64,000 bases of DNA, from the NCBI GenBank assembly GCA_024233115.1, contig JACKQB010000002.1, positions 310,001 to 374,000 of the forward strand, given 5' to 3'. This DNA is from Akkermansiaceae bacterium. Its GTDB lineage: Bacteria; Verrucomicrobiota; Verrucomicrobiia; Verrucomicrobiales; Akkermansiaceae. The notes under the pieces were generated by a model. It was not told where the DNA came from and made no database searches. It saw only the letters and a list, made by a program, of their open reading frames with translations. The position numbers and the translations under genes are program-made. Positions 26,156 to 34,550 of this stretch are shown here, one piece after another. How positions within the stretch are numbered: the stretch's first letter is position 1; every line of letters begins with the position of its first letter.

Positions 26156-27019
26156 TTATTTCCCGTCGCTCTCTTCAGAAGCAGCTTCCTGTTCGTCAAC
26201 ATATTCGATGACCTCACCTTTGAAGCGCTCCATGACGTAGCTGAATAATTTCTCCGCAGGGGCACCGTCCTCTTCTTTAAACTGGCCGTAGACCATACCA
26301 TCGATCTTCGCCTTTTTCTCTTCGCCGCCGTCGTTGTAATAAACGAGTGCGAGCCCTTTGGTATCCCATTTGCGTTTATCAATACGCACCATGTCGCTGT
26401 AGGCAATCCGCTTTCCATCCTGGGTGTAGAGAGCTTCATCGTCGGCTTTGATGCTGCGGCTCATGGTGCGGAACAGGAAAAACAGGGTGATGGCAATCAA
26501 TACCCCGGCCACGCCGGCAGCAATGAACTGCTCACGGATTTTATGCGCCTCCATCGGGTGCTCAGCGGGTTCGATATCCCACTTGTTAGCCCCGGCGTAC
26601 TCCTTCCAAAGATCCGATGCTCCATTCTGCCCCCCTTTTTCCGACATCAGGGCGTAACCATTGACCAGGGAGTCTGGCCACGGCATTGCCAGATCGGCAT
26701 CCTTCGGCATGATCGCTTCGGCATTTTCTGGAAATTGACATGTCTGGGCCGACGCATGGGCCTGCCATTTTTCCTCTGAAAACCCAGTCTCGTCATGCAT
26801 CTGCTGGAATTCAATCCCCGCCTTTTTAAAGTTCTCATGAACAAAGAACTGAAGGTTTTTATCACGATACCCCCAGATACCGTCCTGGAGAAACAGGATG
26901 GCAAACACACTGAACATCACAAGCATCGCTATGGCACGCCACAGGAACCACTTGGTGGGTTTGCAAACAGGTGGACTGGACGGGCTCTGGGCTGGTTTCG
27001 TAACTGAAGGATCGCTCAT
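26156..27019 (-). CDS. Membrane protein of unknown function with two transmembrane segments
   Basis: I do not recognise a family. The 287 residues have a Pro-rich cytoplasmic start, a first membrane helix (about 32-52: AIAMLVMFSVFAILFLQ), a hydrophilic extracytoplasmic domain of about 120 residues, a second helix (about 172-190: AAGVAGVLIAITLFFLF) and a cytoplasmic C-terminal domain rich in Lys and Glu with strand patterns (EALYTQDGKRIAYSDMVRIDKRKW). The C-terminal part looks like a small beta domain of the PH-like or DUF type. The ATG at 27019 is preferred over a GTG at 27034. It lies 93 bases upstream of acpP. Confidence 0.65.
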   Translation of the reverse strand: MSDPSVTKPAQSPSSPPVCKPTKWFLWRAIAMLVMFSVFAILFLQDGIWGYRDKNLQFFVHENFKKAGIEFQQMHDETGFSEEKWQAHASAQTCQFPENAEAIMPKDADLAMPWPDSLVNGYALMSEKGGQNGASDLWKEYAGANKWDIEPAEHPMEAHKIREQFIAAGVAGVLIAITLFFLFRTMSRSIKADDEALYTQDGKRIAYSDMVRIDKRKWDTKGLALVYYNDGGEEKKAKIDGMVYGQFKEEDGAPAEKLFSYVMERFKGEVIEYVDEQEAASEESDGK

Positions 27020-27177
27020 GGCATTGATAGACACAGAACTTGCCTAGAAAAATGCATGGCTAGAAGCAAAAAAACACCGCAATATGATCTCGCCATATAA
27101 ATCCAAACAAGGGAAACTCGCCCCAGCCCCTGTCAATCCTTCATTACCCACTCACTTCCCCACCGCTTTACTTCTTC

Positions 27178-28236
27178 ATGACCCGCACTGACATCCGCCG
27201 GCTCACCTCCCTCGCATCCTGCGCCGGATGAGCCTCCAAACTTGATCCCAAGTCGCTCACGCAGGTTCTGCATGGGCTGCCTCAATACCAGGACAACCGC
27301 TTACTCGTTGGCTCGGCCACCGCTGACGATGCCGGTGTGTTTAAAATCGACGACGAGCGCGCCCTCGTCCAGACGACTGATTTTTTCACTCCCATCGTCG
27401 ATGACCCCGAGCTCTACGGGCGTATTGCTGCGGCCAATTCGCTCTCCGATGTGTACGCCATGGGAGGCCGACCGATCACCGCCCTGGCCATCGCGGGGAT
27501 GCCGACCGAGCACGTTGACCACGAAACCATCCGGGCCATTTTCAAAGGGGGGGCGGAAATGTGTGTCGAAGCCGAATGCTGCCTGCTTGGTGGACATACC
27601 ATCAAAAACCCTGAACCGATCTACGGCTTGGCGGTCACCGGACTCGTGCACCCCGAACGCTATCTCGCCAATACCCACGCCCGTCCGGGAGAATTCCTGG
27701 TACTGACCAAACCACTTGGCAGCGGTATTGTGTCGACCGGTATCAAACGGGGGATCTGCAGCGAGGAACTTGCCGAAACCGCCAGCCAGCTGATGGCCAC
27801 ACTCAACAAACCGGGTAGCACACTCGCCGAGCGCGGCCTGGTCCGCTGCTGTACCGATATTACCGGCTTTGGCCTCGGTGGCCACTTGATCGAACTCTGT
27901 AACGGCAGCAACGTCTCCGCGGAACTCGATGCCTCTGCCTTGCCGCTGATGTCCCCTGAGGTTCTCGATCTGATTGCAGCCGGTTGCGTGCCTGGTGGCA
28001 GTCACAAGAACCTTGCCCATACTGAGCCATACACGACCTTTGCGGAAAACGTCACCGATGCCCGGAAGCTGATCTTTGCCGACGCGCAAACCTCCGGCGG
28101 CCTGCTGCTCAGCGTTCCCGGGGAAAACCTCAACGCCGTGATGGAGACGCTTGAGGAAACCCTGGCACCTTGCGCCGTTGTGATAGGAAAAACGATACCG
28201 CGCGACCACAGTGCCATTTACGTCACCGCCTCATAA
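27178..28236 (+). CDS. selD: Selenide, water dikinase, a selenoprotein with in-frame UGA (Sec18)
   Basis: Makes selenophosphate from selenide and ATP for selenocysteine and selenouridine. From the ATG at 27178 the frame reads MTRTDIRRLTSLASCAG, then TGA at 27229-27231, then ASKLDPKSLTQVL. It is open from there to 28236, giving 352 residues in all. The TGA falls exactly where other SelD proteins have the catalytic Cys or Sec (GAGCGCK in E. coli), so it is read as selenocysteine and not as a stop. Downstream are the ATP/metal motifs TADDAGVF, QTTDFFTPIVDDP, ANSLSDVYAMGG, GGHTIKNPEP and TDITGFGLGGHL. A small GCAG-GTT-CTGC hairpin about 30 bases after the TGA is a possible SECIS. The second redox Cys of the motif is Ser here. 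Confidence 0.9.
27261..27271 (+). promoter_or_regulatory. Candidate bacterial SECIS hairpin in selD
   Basis: A 4-bp stem GCAG/CTGC with loop GTT starts about 30 bases after the in-frame TGA. A G at the first loop position and this spacing fit the loose rules for bacterial SECIS elements. The stem is short, so this is tentative. Confidence 0.3.
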
Positions 28237-28244
28237 CCACCACG

Positions 28245-28760
28245 ATGAAAAAACACCTCAACATCGATCTCAACACCCTGCCTGAGGAAGGTAAAACCTT
28301 TTCCGGGGAGCTTGATGGCTCGATCCTGACCACCCGGCATGGCAGCGCAGGGGAAATCAAAGCCGTCAGCCCGCTGGTTTACGACCTCTACCTCCAGAAA
28401 TTCGACAACGAACTGCTGGTCCGGGGAAACCTCTCAGCAACCTTTGAATTCAACTGCGACCGTTGCCTGTCGCCTTTTGACATGACCATCGAAGCCGTTG
28501 AATGCAGCCTGTGCATCGAGGTCGGCTCGTCACAAATCGATCTCGCCGATGCCCTCAGGGAGGAAATCGTCATCCTCTTCCCTGACTACCCCCATTGCGA
28601 AGACGGCGATGAACCCAATACATGTAATTTAGATTCTCGCTATTTAGCGATGGACAAACCCCTGGATGATGATGTAAAGACCCGTCCCCGCGACGAGGCA
28701 CCCACCCCATGGGATGCTCTCGACGCAATCAAGGATGATCCATCCGAAGGCTCCGAATAG
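28245..28760 (+). CDS. YceD/DUF177 family protein
   Basis: The 171 residues carry the DUF177 features: an N-terminal strand-rich half, then FNCDRCLSPFDM with a CxxC pair and later CSLCIE, followed by an acidic C-terminal tail (DIADALREEI...EGSE type). Members bind or help mature 23S rRNA and are almost always encoded just before rpmF. That order holds here, with L32 65 bases downstream and plsX-fabH after it. It starts 8 bases after selD, so it is probably translated from a shared transcript. The exact role is not settled in the family. Confidence 0.85.
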   Translation: MKKHLNIDLNTLPEEGKTFSGELDGSILTTRHGSAGEIKAVSPLVYDLYLQKFDNELLVRGNLSATFEFNCDRCLSPFDMTIEAVECSLCIEVGSSQIDLADALREEIVILFPDYPHCEDGDEPNTCNLDSRYLAMDKPLDDDVKTRPRDEAPTPWDALDAIKDDPSEGSE

Positions 28761-28824
28761 ACACTGAATCGCCCCTCAAGACTTTTCAAGCAACCTAATA
28801 TCAACAACTTAACCAACTACTACC

Positions 28825-29007
28825 ATGGCTGTACCTAAGCGCAGAACATCCAAGATGAAGCAAAAGATGCGTCGCGGCGCGAACCGCTGGCGCACCCCCA
28901 AGCTCAAGACCTGTCCCGAGTGTGAAAGCCGCGTGCCTTCCCACATCGCATGCCCACACTGTGGAACCTACCGTGAGCGTCAGGTTCTCGAGGTGGACGC
29001 CATCTAA
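28825..29007 (+). CDS. rpmF: 50S ribosomal protein L32
   Basis: A 60-residue basic ribosomal protein with the canonical start MAVPKRRTSKMKQKMRRGAN and four cysteines in CPECESRVPSHIACPHCG forming a zinc ribbon. The arrangement yceD-rpmF-plsX-fabH is the common bacterial one. A hairpin at 29040-29065 follows its stop, so rpmF may be partly separated from plsX in transcription. Confidence 0.98.
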   Translation: MAVPKRRTSKMKQKMRRGANRWRTPKLKTCPECESRVPSHIACPHCGTYRERQVLEVDAI

Positions 29008-29039
29008 GGCATCGCTTCATCCGAAGGATTGAATTTACG

Positions 29040-29065
29040 AAGCGGGATGCCTTGGCATTCCGCTT
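29040..29065 (+). terminator. Hairpin/attenuator-like terminator after rpmF
   Basis: A 12-bp near-perfect stem (AAGCGGGATGCC with GGCATTCCGCTT, one G-T pair) starts 32 bases after the rpmF stop. It is followed only by TGTTTC, so termination may be partial, letting some transcription reach plsX. Confidence 0.65.
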
Positions 29066-29131
29066 GTTTCATGTCTGCCTGTCACCTCTGCCTACGCCCT
29101 GTGTCAGCAGTCCCCTCTTTTACAACACACT

Positions 29132-30169
29132 ATGAAAATCGCACTTGATGCCATGGGCGGCGACCGTGCCCCTACAGTCAACATTGTGGGAGCACGCAAT
29201 GCCCTGAAGCTTTATCCGGATATCAAACGCATCTTCCTCGTCGGTGACGCAGCTGTGCTCGAGCAGGAAGTCAAGGAGCACAAGCTCACCGATCCCCGTG
29301 CAGTAATTGTCCATGCACCCGATGTGGTGGCCATGCACGAGTCCGGCGCCAAGGCTCTGCGCAGGAAAAAAAACTCATCCATCGCGGTAGCCACAGATCT
29401 GGTGAAATCCGGTGATGCCGACGCCGTGGTCAGTGCGGGGAATACGGGGGCTGCGGTCGCTTCAGCGACCGTCAAGTTACGCACTTTGAAAGGGGTCGAA
29501 CGGGCAGGTATCGCCTCGGCCATCCCGAACGAATACGGAATCTGCCAGCTTCTAGACGCCGGAGCCAACCCGGAGGCCAAACCGCAGCACCTCGTCACCT
29601 ACGCAGTGATGGGCGCCGTATATGCCAACCGCGTCCTTGGCGTCAATCGCCCCAAGGTCGGCCTGATGTCCAATGGCGAAGAGGATGAAAAAGGGACTAC
29701 CTTCACCAAAGAAACATTTGCCCTGCTCAAACACCTCGAATCGACTGGTCGGGCCCCCTTTGACTTCCTCGGCAACGTGGAGGGCCATGACTTGTTTGAA
29801 AGCGAGATCGACGTTGTGCTCTGTGACGGATTCACCGGAAACATCATCCTCAAAGCGTGTGAAGCCACGGCCAAAGCCATGTCCAAATGGTTGAAAATCG
29901 AATTCAAACGCAGTCCGTTCCGTATCATGGGTGCAGCGATTGCCAGAGGGGCATTCAAAGCGGTTAAAAAGAAGAGCAGCTACGAATACGTGGGCGGCTC
30001 TCCGCTTCTCGGTGTCAACGGTGTTTGTATCATCGCCCATGGAGGCTCATCAGCCCTGGCGATCCAGAACGCGATCCGCGTGGCACGCGAAACAGTCAGC
30101 CTCGAGGTGAACCCACACATTGAAGACATGCTGCTTGAGGTCAATCGCCCTTCGGCGTCCAATGCCTGA
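29132..30169 (+). CDS. plsX: Phosphate acyltransferase PlsX
   Basis: Converts acyl-ACP to acyl-phosphate at the membrane for phospholipid synthesis. The 345 residues begin MKIALDAMGGDRAP, the PlsX hallmark. They continue with RKKNSSIAVATDLVKSGDADAVVSAGNTGA, LLDAGANPEAKPQHL, and GNVEGHDLFESEIDVVLCDGFTGNI. Length and motifs are standard. It sits between rpmF and fabH in the usual order, 73 bases before fabH. Confidence 0.97.
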   Translation: MKIALDAMGGDRAPTVNIVGARNALKLYPDIKRIFLVGDAAVLEQEVKEHKLTDPRAVIVHAPDVVAMHESGAKALRRKKNSSIAVATDLVKSGDADAVVSAGNTGAAVASATVKLRTLKGVERAGIASAIPNEYGICQLLDAGANPEAKPQHLVTYAVMGAVYANRVLGVNRPKVGLMSNGEEDEKGTTFTKETFALLKHLESTGRAPFDFLGNVEGHDLFESEIDVVLCDGFTGNIILKACEATAKAMSKWLKIEFKRSPFRIMGAAIARGAFKAVKKKSSYEYVGGSPLLGVNGVCIIAHGGSSALAIQNAIRVARETVSLEVNPHIEDMLLEVNRPSASNA

Positions 30170-30242
30170 TTCGTCTCCTGTTTATGCTGTTCATCCTCGT
30201 ATTCTTATCTAGATTGCCTCCAACAAAATACCTTTGAACTCA

Positions 30243-31244
30243 ATGAACGAATCCAAATCCGTCATCCCTGTCACCATCGCCGGCACCGGCAGTTACGTCC
30301 CAGAGAAAGTCCTGACCAATGCCGACCTTAGCAAAATGGTCGACACCAGCGACGAGTGGATCACCACCCGGACCGGCATCAAGGAACGCCGCATTGCCGC
30401 GGATGACGAGTTCACCTCCGACCTGGGAACCAAGGCGGCCGAGCGGGCCCTTCAACAAGCCGGCATTGCCGCCGAAGACGTTGAGCTCATCATCGTGGCC
30501 ACCATTACACCAGACACGCCCACCCCGGCGACGGCGTGTTACGTGCAGACCAAACTCGGTGCCCATTCGGCGGTTGCCTTTGATATCTCGGCTGCCTGCT
30601 CCGGCTTCCTCTATGCCATGAAACTGGCCAAACGGCTCATCTCAGACGGCGCTTATAAAAACGCGGTCATTATTGGAGCTGAAAAACTTTCCTCGGTCAC
30701 CAACTGGGAAGACCGTAATACCTGTGTCCTTTTTGGCGACGGAGCGGGTGCCGCCGTCCTGCGTAGATCCGAGGAAGCAGAAGGCCACATCCTTGCCACC
30801 GAAATGGGCACGGATGGCCGTCACGCCAAGCTGTTGGAAATCAAGGGCGGTGGATCGGCCTGCCCGATCACAGCGGCCAACGCCGATGAACATCTCCACA
30901 CCCTTACCATGCAAGGGCGCGAGGTATTCAAGCTGGCCGTCAACGCCATGCGCACGGCTGCGGAAACCGTGATCGAACGTGCCGGACTCACCCCGGATGA
31001 CATCAAGCTAGTCATACCACACCAGGCCAATCTCCGCATTATTGACGCCATTGCCGATCGCTTGGCCGTCCCTAACGAAAAGGTATTTGTCAACCTGCAC
31101 AAATATGGCAACACCTCCGCCGCCGCGGTTGCGATCGCCCTGGATGAGGCACACCGTGAAGGTCGTTTTGAGCGGGGCGATCATATCATCCTCGTTGCCT
31201 TCGGCGCAGGTTTGACCTGGGCGGCCACTGCCATTAAATGGTGA
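30243..31244 (+). CDS. fabH: Beta-ketoacyl-ACP synthase III
   Basis: Starts fatty-acid synthesis by condensing acetyl-CoA with malonyl-ACP. The 333 residues have the triad Cys in FDISAACSGFLYAM, His in VIPHQANLRIIDA, and Asn in HKYGNTSAAAV. Other family marks are GTGSYVPEKVLTN at the N-terminus, DEWITTRTGIKERRIA, and the GDGAGAAVL loop. The ATG at 30243 is chosen over an in-frame TTG at 30234. It is the last gene of the yceD-rpmF-plsX-fabH set. Confidence 0.97.
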   Translation: MNESKSVIPVTIAGTGSYVPEKVLTNADLSKMVDTSDEWITTRTGIKERRIAADDEFTSDLGTKAAERALQQAGIAAEDVELIIVATITPDTPTPATACYVQTKLGAHSAVAFDISAACSGFLYAMKLAKRLISDGAYKNAVIIGAEKLSSVTNWEDRNTCVLFGDGAGAAVLRRSEEAEGHILATEMGTDGRHAKLLEIKGGGSACPITAANADEHLHTLTMQGREVFKLAVNAMRTAAETVIERAGLTPDDIKLVIPHQANLRIIDAIADRLAVPNEKVFVNLHKYGNTSAAAVAIALDEAHREGRFERGDHIILVAFGAGLTWAATAIKW

Positions 31245-31324
31245 TTTTTTTCAGGAGGCTGACAACATGCAGAAGGCAGGATACAGGTGACAGCAACCGG
31301 GCATCAGGCCTGAGCCGCCCGTTA

Positions 31325-31345
31325 CCCCCGACCCCCGACCCCTGA
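31325..31345 (+). repeat. Three heptamer units (CCCCCGA-type) in a leader
   Basis: CCCCCGA, CCCCCGA and CCCCTGA follow one another, ending 4 bases before the ATG at 31350. A related C-rich repeat lies before metG at 54691-54720. Confidence 0.85.
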
Positions 31346-31349
31346 AAAA

Positions 31350-31661
31350 ATGCGTCAGTTCATTCTAACCATTGGAACGATCGTGGTGGTCCTGGCTTCT
31401 TGTTGGGAAATTTTCCAAGGGATTTCCCTGATTATTCGCAGCGAGCTTGAAGACTCGCTCTTCCACCTTTTCATTGTCACCCCCATCCTGCTCTCGCTGG
31501 CCGCGACCTTTGATTACGTCAACAGTCAACTCCATGCCGACTACCGTAAATTCAGACGGTCCATGGCCCGCAAAAAAGGTGCGCAAAGCGATATCCTCCA
31601 CCCTGACTCAAAAGAAGTCGAGGGCACGCCGTGGGAAGACGACTCCTCGCATACGCAGTGA
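31350..31661 (+). CDS. Small membrane protein of unknown function
   Basis: I do not recognise this 103-residue protein. It has an N-terminal membrane segment (about 4-30: FILTIGTIVVVLASCWEIF), a second hydrophobic stretch (about 38-55: LFHLFIVTPILLSLAATF) and a basic then acidic hydrophilic tail ending in EDDSSHTQ. It lies 105 bases after fabH, with a heptamer repeat in its leader, and is convergent with rodA. Coding use resembles the neighbours. Confidence 0.6.
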   Translation: MRQFILTIGTIVVVLASCWEIFQGISLIIRSELEDSLFHLFIVTPILLSLAATFDYVNSQLHADYRKFRRSMARKKGAQSDILHPDSKEVEGTPWEDDSSHTQ

Positions 31662-31684
31662 CCAGTCGCCTCCGGGGAGATTGG

Positions 31685-32872
31685 TTATAAAAATTTTCTA
31701 ACCGACCTGCCCGGTGCCTCAACAGCATCACCTAGTTCGGCATTGCGGTGAATCCAGACACTCTGGACCAGCCCTAACAAAAACATCACCATCAGCACAA
31801 AGGTTCCGGAGTAACTCACCAAGGGGAGAGGAATACCGGTAATAGGCGTCATCAGCACACACATGCCGATGTTTTCGAAAATGTGGGCAAACAGAAGCGC
31901 CACGACGGCCGCGGCAATGATCCGGCCCGAACTATCCCGGCTGTAGAAGGCAATAAACAGACACTGGATCAGCAGCATCGCGTATCCGGTCAGCAACATC
32001 AGGCTGCCACGGAATCCCTGCTCTTCACCGATCACGGCGAAAATAAAGTCGTTATGCGCGGTTTTCCATGGGATGTATTTTTTATCGTGCAGTGAGCCCC
32101 GCTCACTGGAAGCATTCGAGCCTATGCCTTTCCAACCGGCCTTGCCGATAGCGGTCGATACCCAATATGGAGCATAGGCATCGCCATTGATATCCACCTC
32201 CCTGCCATCAAGCATGGCGAGATAGAGTTCGATACGCCCCGCGCCACGTTCGGAGGCCTTGGGTAAAACAACAAAGTATGCCAGGGCAACACAGCCAAAG
32301 CCGACGATCATCATCAGCAGCAGATAACGATAAGGTATTCCACTGGCAAACATGATCACGACGGTGACGGGTAACCAAACCATCGCCGACCCCATATCCC
32401 CCATGGCTACCACGATTAGAAACGGAACCCCCGATAACACAGCAATGATCCCGACCCTCACAAAGGGCAGCTTGAAAAAGGCGTGCCAGCGCGGCAAATC
32501 CTGAAGTAATGACCCCATCAGAACGATCCCCCCCGCAATACCCAACTGGGTTGGTTGAAAGGAAAGCGCTCCGATATTAATCTGGTGGACTTCCGTCCCC
32601 TTGAACATCGCCACCACCATCAGAGCCAGGCCCGCAAGGTACATCGGTATGCCAAGCCACCTGATCCAGCGGTAGTCAATCAGTGCCGTGATAAAAAAAA
32701 CGGCGCAACCTCCGATGATCCACAGTTTCTGTCGACTGGCATAGTAGCCCCCGCCGTTAGGCAGGTGCCTGGCGGCACTCTCGATGGCATAGACGCCAAA
32801 GATAGCCAGCGCCAGCATGGTTAATACCAGCAGCCAGTTCATTCCCAGTATTTTCCGCAGTAGTGGAGTCAT
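31685..32872 (-). CDS. rodA: Rod shape-determining SEDS glycosyltransferase (RodA/MrdB type)
   Basis: Membrane peptidoglycan polymerase of the SEDS family, 395 residues with about ten membrane helices. Landmarks are YRWIRWLGIPMY near the N-terminal third, FQPTQLG (where RodA has QPSE), GDMGSAMVWLPV, and the C-terminal ENIGMCVLMTPITGIPLPLVSYSG. The last is typical of RodA/FtsW, and GIPLPLVSYSG favours RodA. The Asp needed for polymerisation lies in the GDMGSA stretch. It is encoded just downstream of two skp/ompH genes on the same strand; mreBCD are not in the window. FtsW cannot be wholly excluded. Confidence 0.88.
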   Translation of the reverse strand: MTPLLRKILGMNWLLVLTMLALAIFGVYAIESAARHLPNGGGYYASRQKLWIIGGCAVFFITALIDYRWIRWLGIPMYLAGLALMVVAMFKGTEVHQINIGALSFQPTQLGIAGGIVLMGSLLQDLPRWHAFFKLPFVRVGIIAVLSGVPFLIVVAMGDMGSAMVWLPVTVVIMFASGIPYRYLLLMMIVGFGCVALAYFVVLPKASERGAGRIELYLAMLDGREVDINGDAYAPYWVSTAIGKAGWKGIGSNASSERGSLHDKKYIPWKTAHNDFIFAVIGEEQGFRGSLMLLTGYAMLLIQCLFIAFYSRDSSGRIIAAAVVALLFAHIFENIGMCVLMTPITGIPLPLVSYSGTFVLMVMFLLGLVQSVWIHRNAELGDAVEAPGRSVRKFL

Positions 32873-32960
32873 CTTCTTTTAGGAAATCCCTGCGAGTCTC
32901 TACGGATGGGCTTTACCAGGTGGCATTGTGCTGTCGGTGATGCAGAGGTGACATTGGTGG

Positions 32961-33557
32961 CTAGTGGCCATCGGCACCAGGCGCAAATTTATTCAACTCC
33001 TTGAGCATGTTCGCCGTGATGTCCTTGGCGTCCTTTAGGTAGATAAAGAATGATACCTGGTTGGTGTTTTTGCCCGATTTATCAAAGACATAATCATACC
33101 CCAGCTCCTTGGCGTGGTCGATGACCTTCTGTCGAATCTCCTGCATAATCCCCTGCATGCTGGCGGCCTTGAGTTGGGCCACCTTGCTCTTTTCCTGGTC
33201 TGAATAGCGCTTCACCTCTGCACTCATCATCTTGAGTTCCTGCGCCAGTAATTTCCCCTCGCTCTCCTTGTTGCTTTTTTCCTCATCAGTGAGCTTACCG
33301 CTATTGATCTGCTCGGCCAGACCATTGAGCATCTGGCGCATCCGGTTCATTGCCTCTCCACGTTCATTGATCCCCTTCTGAATACGTGCATATTCGGTAT
33401 TGAAGCGTTTCTGGGAGGCGATGGTCCGGTGGTATTCCTTGAAAAGCTTCTGCATGTCCACAGTGGCCATTTTGGGGAGCTCGGCAGACACCACTGCAGC
33501 CATTCCGGCCATCATCATCAGGCTTGTATAAAATATTTTCAGCTTTCTCATATCCAT
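32961..33557 (-). CDS. Skp/OmpH-family periplasmic chaperone (copy 1)
   Basis: The 198 residues have a signal peptide (MDMRKLKIFYTSLMMMAGMAAVVSA). The Skp signature then follows: MATVDMQKLFKEYHRT, a long coiled coil (about 50-140, rich in Lys, Glu and Gln), and VFDKSGKNTNQVSFFIYLKDAKDIT at the end. Skp trimers grip unfolded outer-membrane proteins in their coiled-coil tentacles. The frame is open upstream but the start at 33557 is set by the signal peptide. It lies downstream of a second copy, separated by a terminator at 33627-33672, so it probably has its own promoter. Confidence 0.87.
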   Translation of the reverse strand: MDMRKLKIFYTSLMMMAGMAAVVSAELPKMATVDMQKLFKEYHRTIASQKRFNTEYARIQKGINERGEAMNRMRQMLNGLAEQINSGKLTDEEKSNKESEGKLLAQELKMMSAEVKRYSDQEKSKVAQLKAASMQGIMQEIRQKVIDHAKELGYDYVFDKSGKNTNQVSFFIYLKDAKDITANMLKELNKFAPGADGH

Positions 33558-33626
33558 ATTACGTTCCAGGCGCACCAAGGTGCATGTTTTCCCTGGTTGC
33601 GTCAATAGCATCTCCCCCAAGCCAGC

Positions 33627-33672
33627 AAAAAAGGCAAAAAGATACCCTCTCCCGGTGCTCAGGAGAGGGTAT
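33627..33672 (-). terminator. Strong intrinsic terminator after skp copy 2
   Basis: Perfect 11-bp stem ATACCCTCTCC/GGAGAGGGTAT (33642-33652 with 33662-33672), 9-base loop. On the minus strand it is followed by CTTTTTGCCTTTTTT. It lies 46 bases past the stop of the gene at 33718-34365. Confidence 0.92.
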
Positions 33673-33717
33673 GCAATGATGATGTCCGGAAGGATGACAA
33701 AGGTCGTCGCCCTTGGA

Positions 33718-34365
33718 TCAAGGAGCAGCTGGCTCCGGGGTAGCAGGTTCGGCTGGAGCGTCTGGTGCAGCCGGTGCTTCAGGTGCCTTGGGAGCATCCT
33801 TGTTGAGTTCGGTCAGCAATGCCGCCGTAATGTCGGTAGCGTCCTTGGTGTAGAGCAGGAACGGCACCTGGTTGGCACTGAGGCCGGACTTATCGAGCAC
33901 AAAGTCGAAGTCCTCACCCTTGGAGTGGTCAACGATACGTTTGCGGATCTCCTCGAGAATCCCCTGCATGCTGGCCTGCTTCTTGAGCTCGAGCGCACGG
34001 GTGCGGCGACCGAGGAACTCGCGGCGTTCGCGGTCCATGGCCTTGGCTTCATCCAGCTTGAGCTGGAATTCACGGGACTTCTCACGCTTGACGTTGTCGG
34101 CAAGTGTCGGGTCCTCGATTTTTTTCTTCAACGCCTGGAGTTGCTCCTCGAGGGTGCGGATGCCGGCGAGGCGCTCGTTGTTCTCCTTCTGGATGCGGGC
34201 AAACTCCTCACTGAACTTCTGTTGTTCCTCGGTGGTGCGATGGTATTCCTTGAACAGCTGCTGCATGTCGACCGTGGCGATTTTCAGACGCTGGGCAGAA
34301 GCCGAGCCCATGCCAAACGCAGCAACGGCGCAGAATATGGCGGAAAGTTTAAGGTAATTTTTCAT
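33718..34365 (-). CDS. Skp/OmpH-family periplasmic chaperone (copy 2) with Ala/Pro-rich tail
   Basis: Paralog of the neighbouring gene, 215 residues: signal peptide (MKNYLKLSAIFCAVAAFGMGSASA), then IATVDMQQLFKEYHRTTEEQQKF, a long coiled coil and FVLDKSGLSANQVPFLLYTKDATDIT. It differs in ending with about 28 residues of Ala/Pro/Glu repeats (APEAPAAPDAPAEPATPEP). These form an extended tail not normally found in Skp, possibly periplasm-spanning or used for interactions. The two copies are similar in the head and the first coil. A strong terminator follows. Confidence 0.88.
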   Translation of the reverse strand: MKNYLKLSAIFCAVAAFGMGSASAQRLKIATVDMQQLFKEYHRTTEEQQKFSEEFARIQKENNERLAGIRTLEEQLQALKKKIEDPTLADNVKREKSREFQLKLDEAKAMDRERREFLGRRTRALELKKQASMQGILEEIRKRIVDHSKGEDFDFVLDKSGLSANQVPFLLYTKDATDITAALLTELNKDAPKAPEAPAAPDAPAEPATPEPAAP

Positions 34366-34550
34366 GATGGATTATGATGGTAATTCGGATGATGTTGGGG
34401 CGTATAGATGGGTGTAGCAACGCGGTGAGAAAACAATCCGGATCGTTCTCCGCACCGCTTGACTCACGTCACACCCCCAAGCTGCACAGAATCTCACACT
34501 GCGTCAACATCTATCCCTAGCCAAATCATCGTAAATTGCCTGATCTGAAT

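Noticed and set aside
27178..27340. selD as a pseudogene broken by a stop codon
   Set aside because: The stop is TGA at exactly the catalytic Cys/Sec position with homology on both sides and no other lesion; selenocysteine is the simpler reading.
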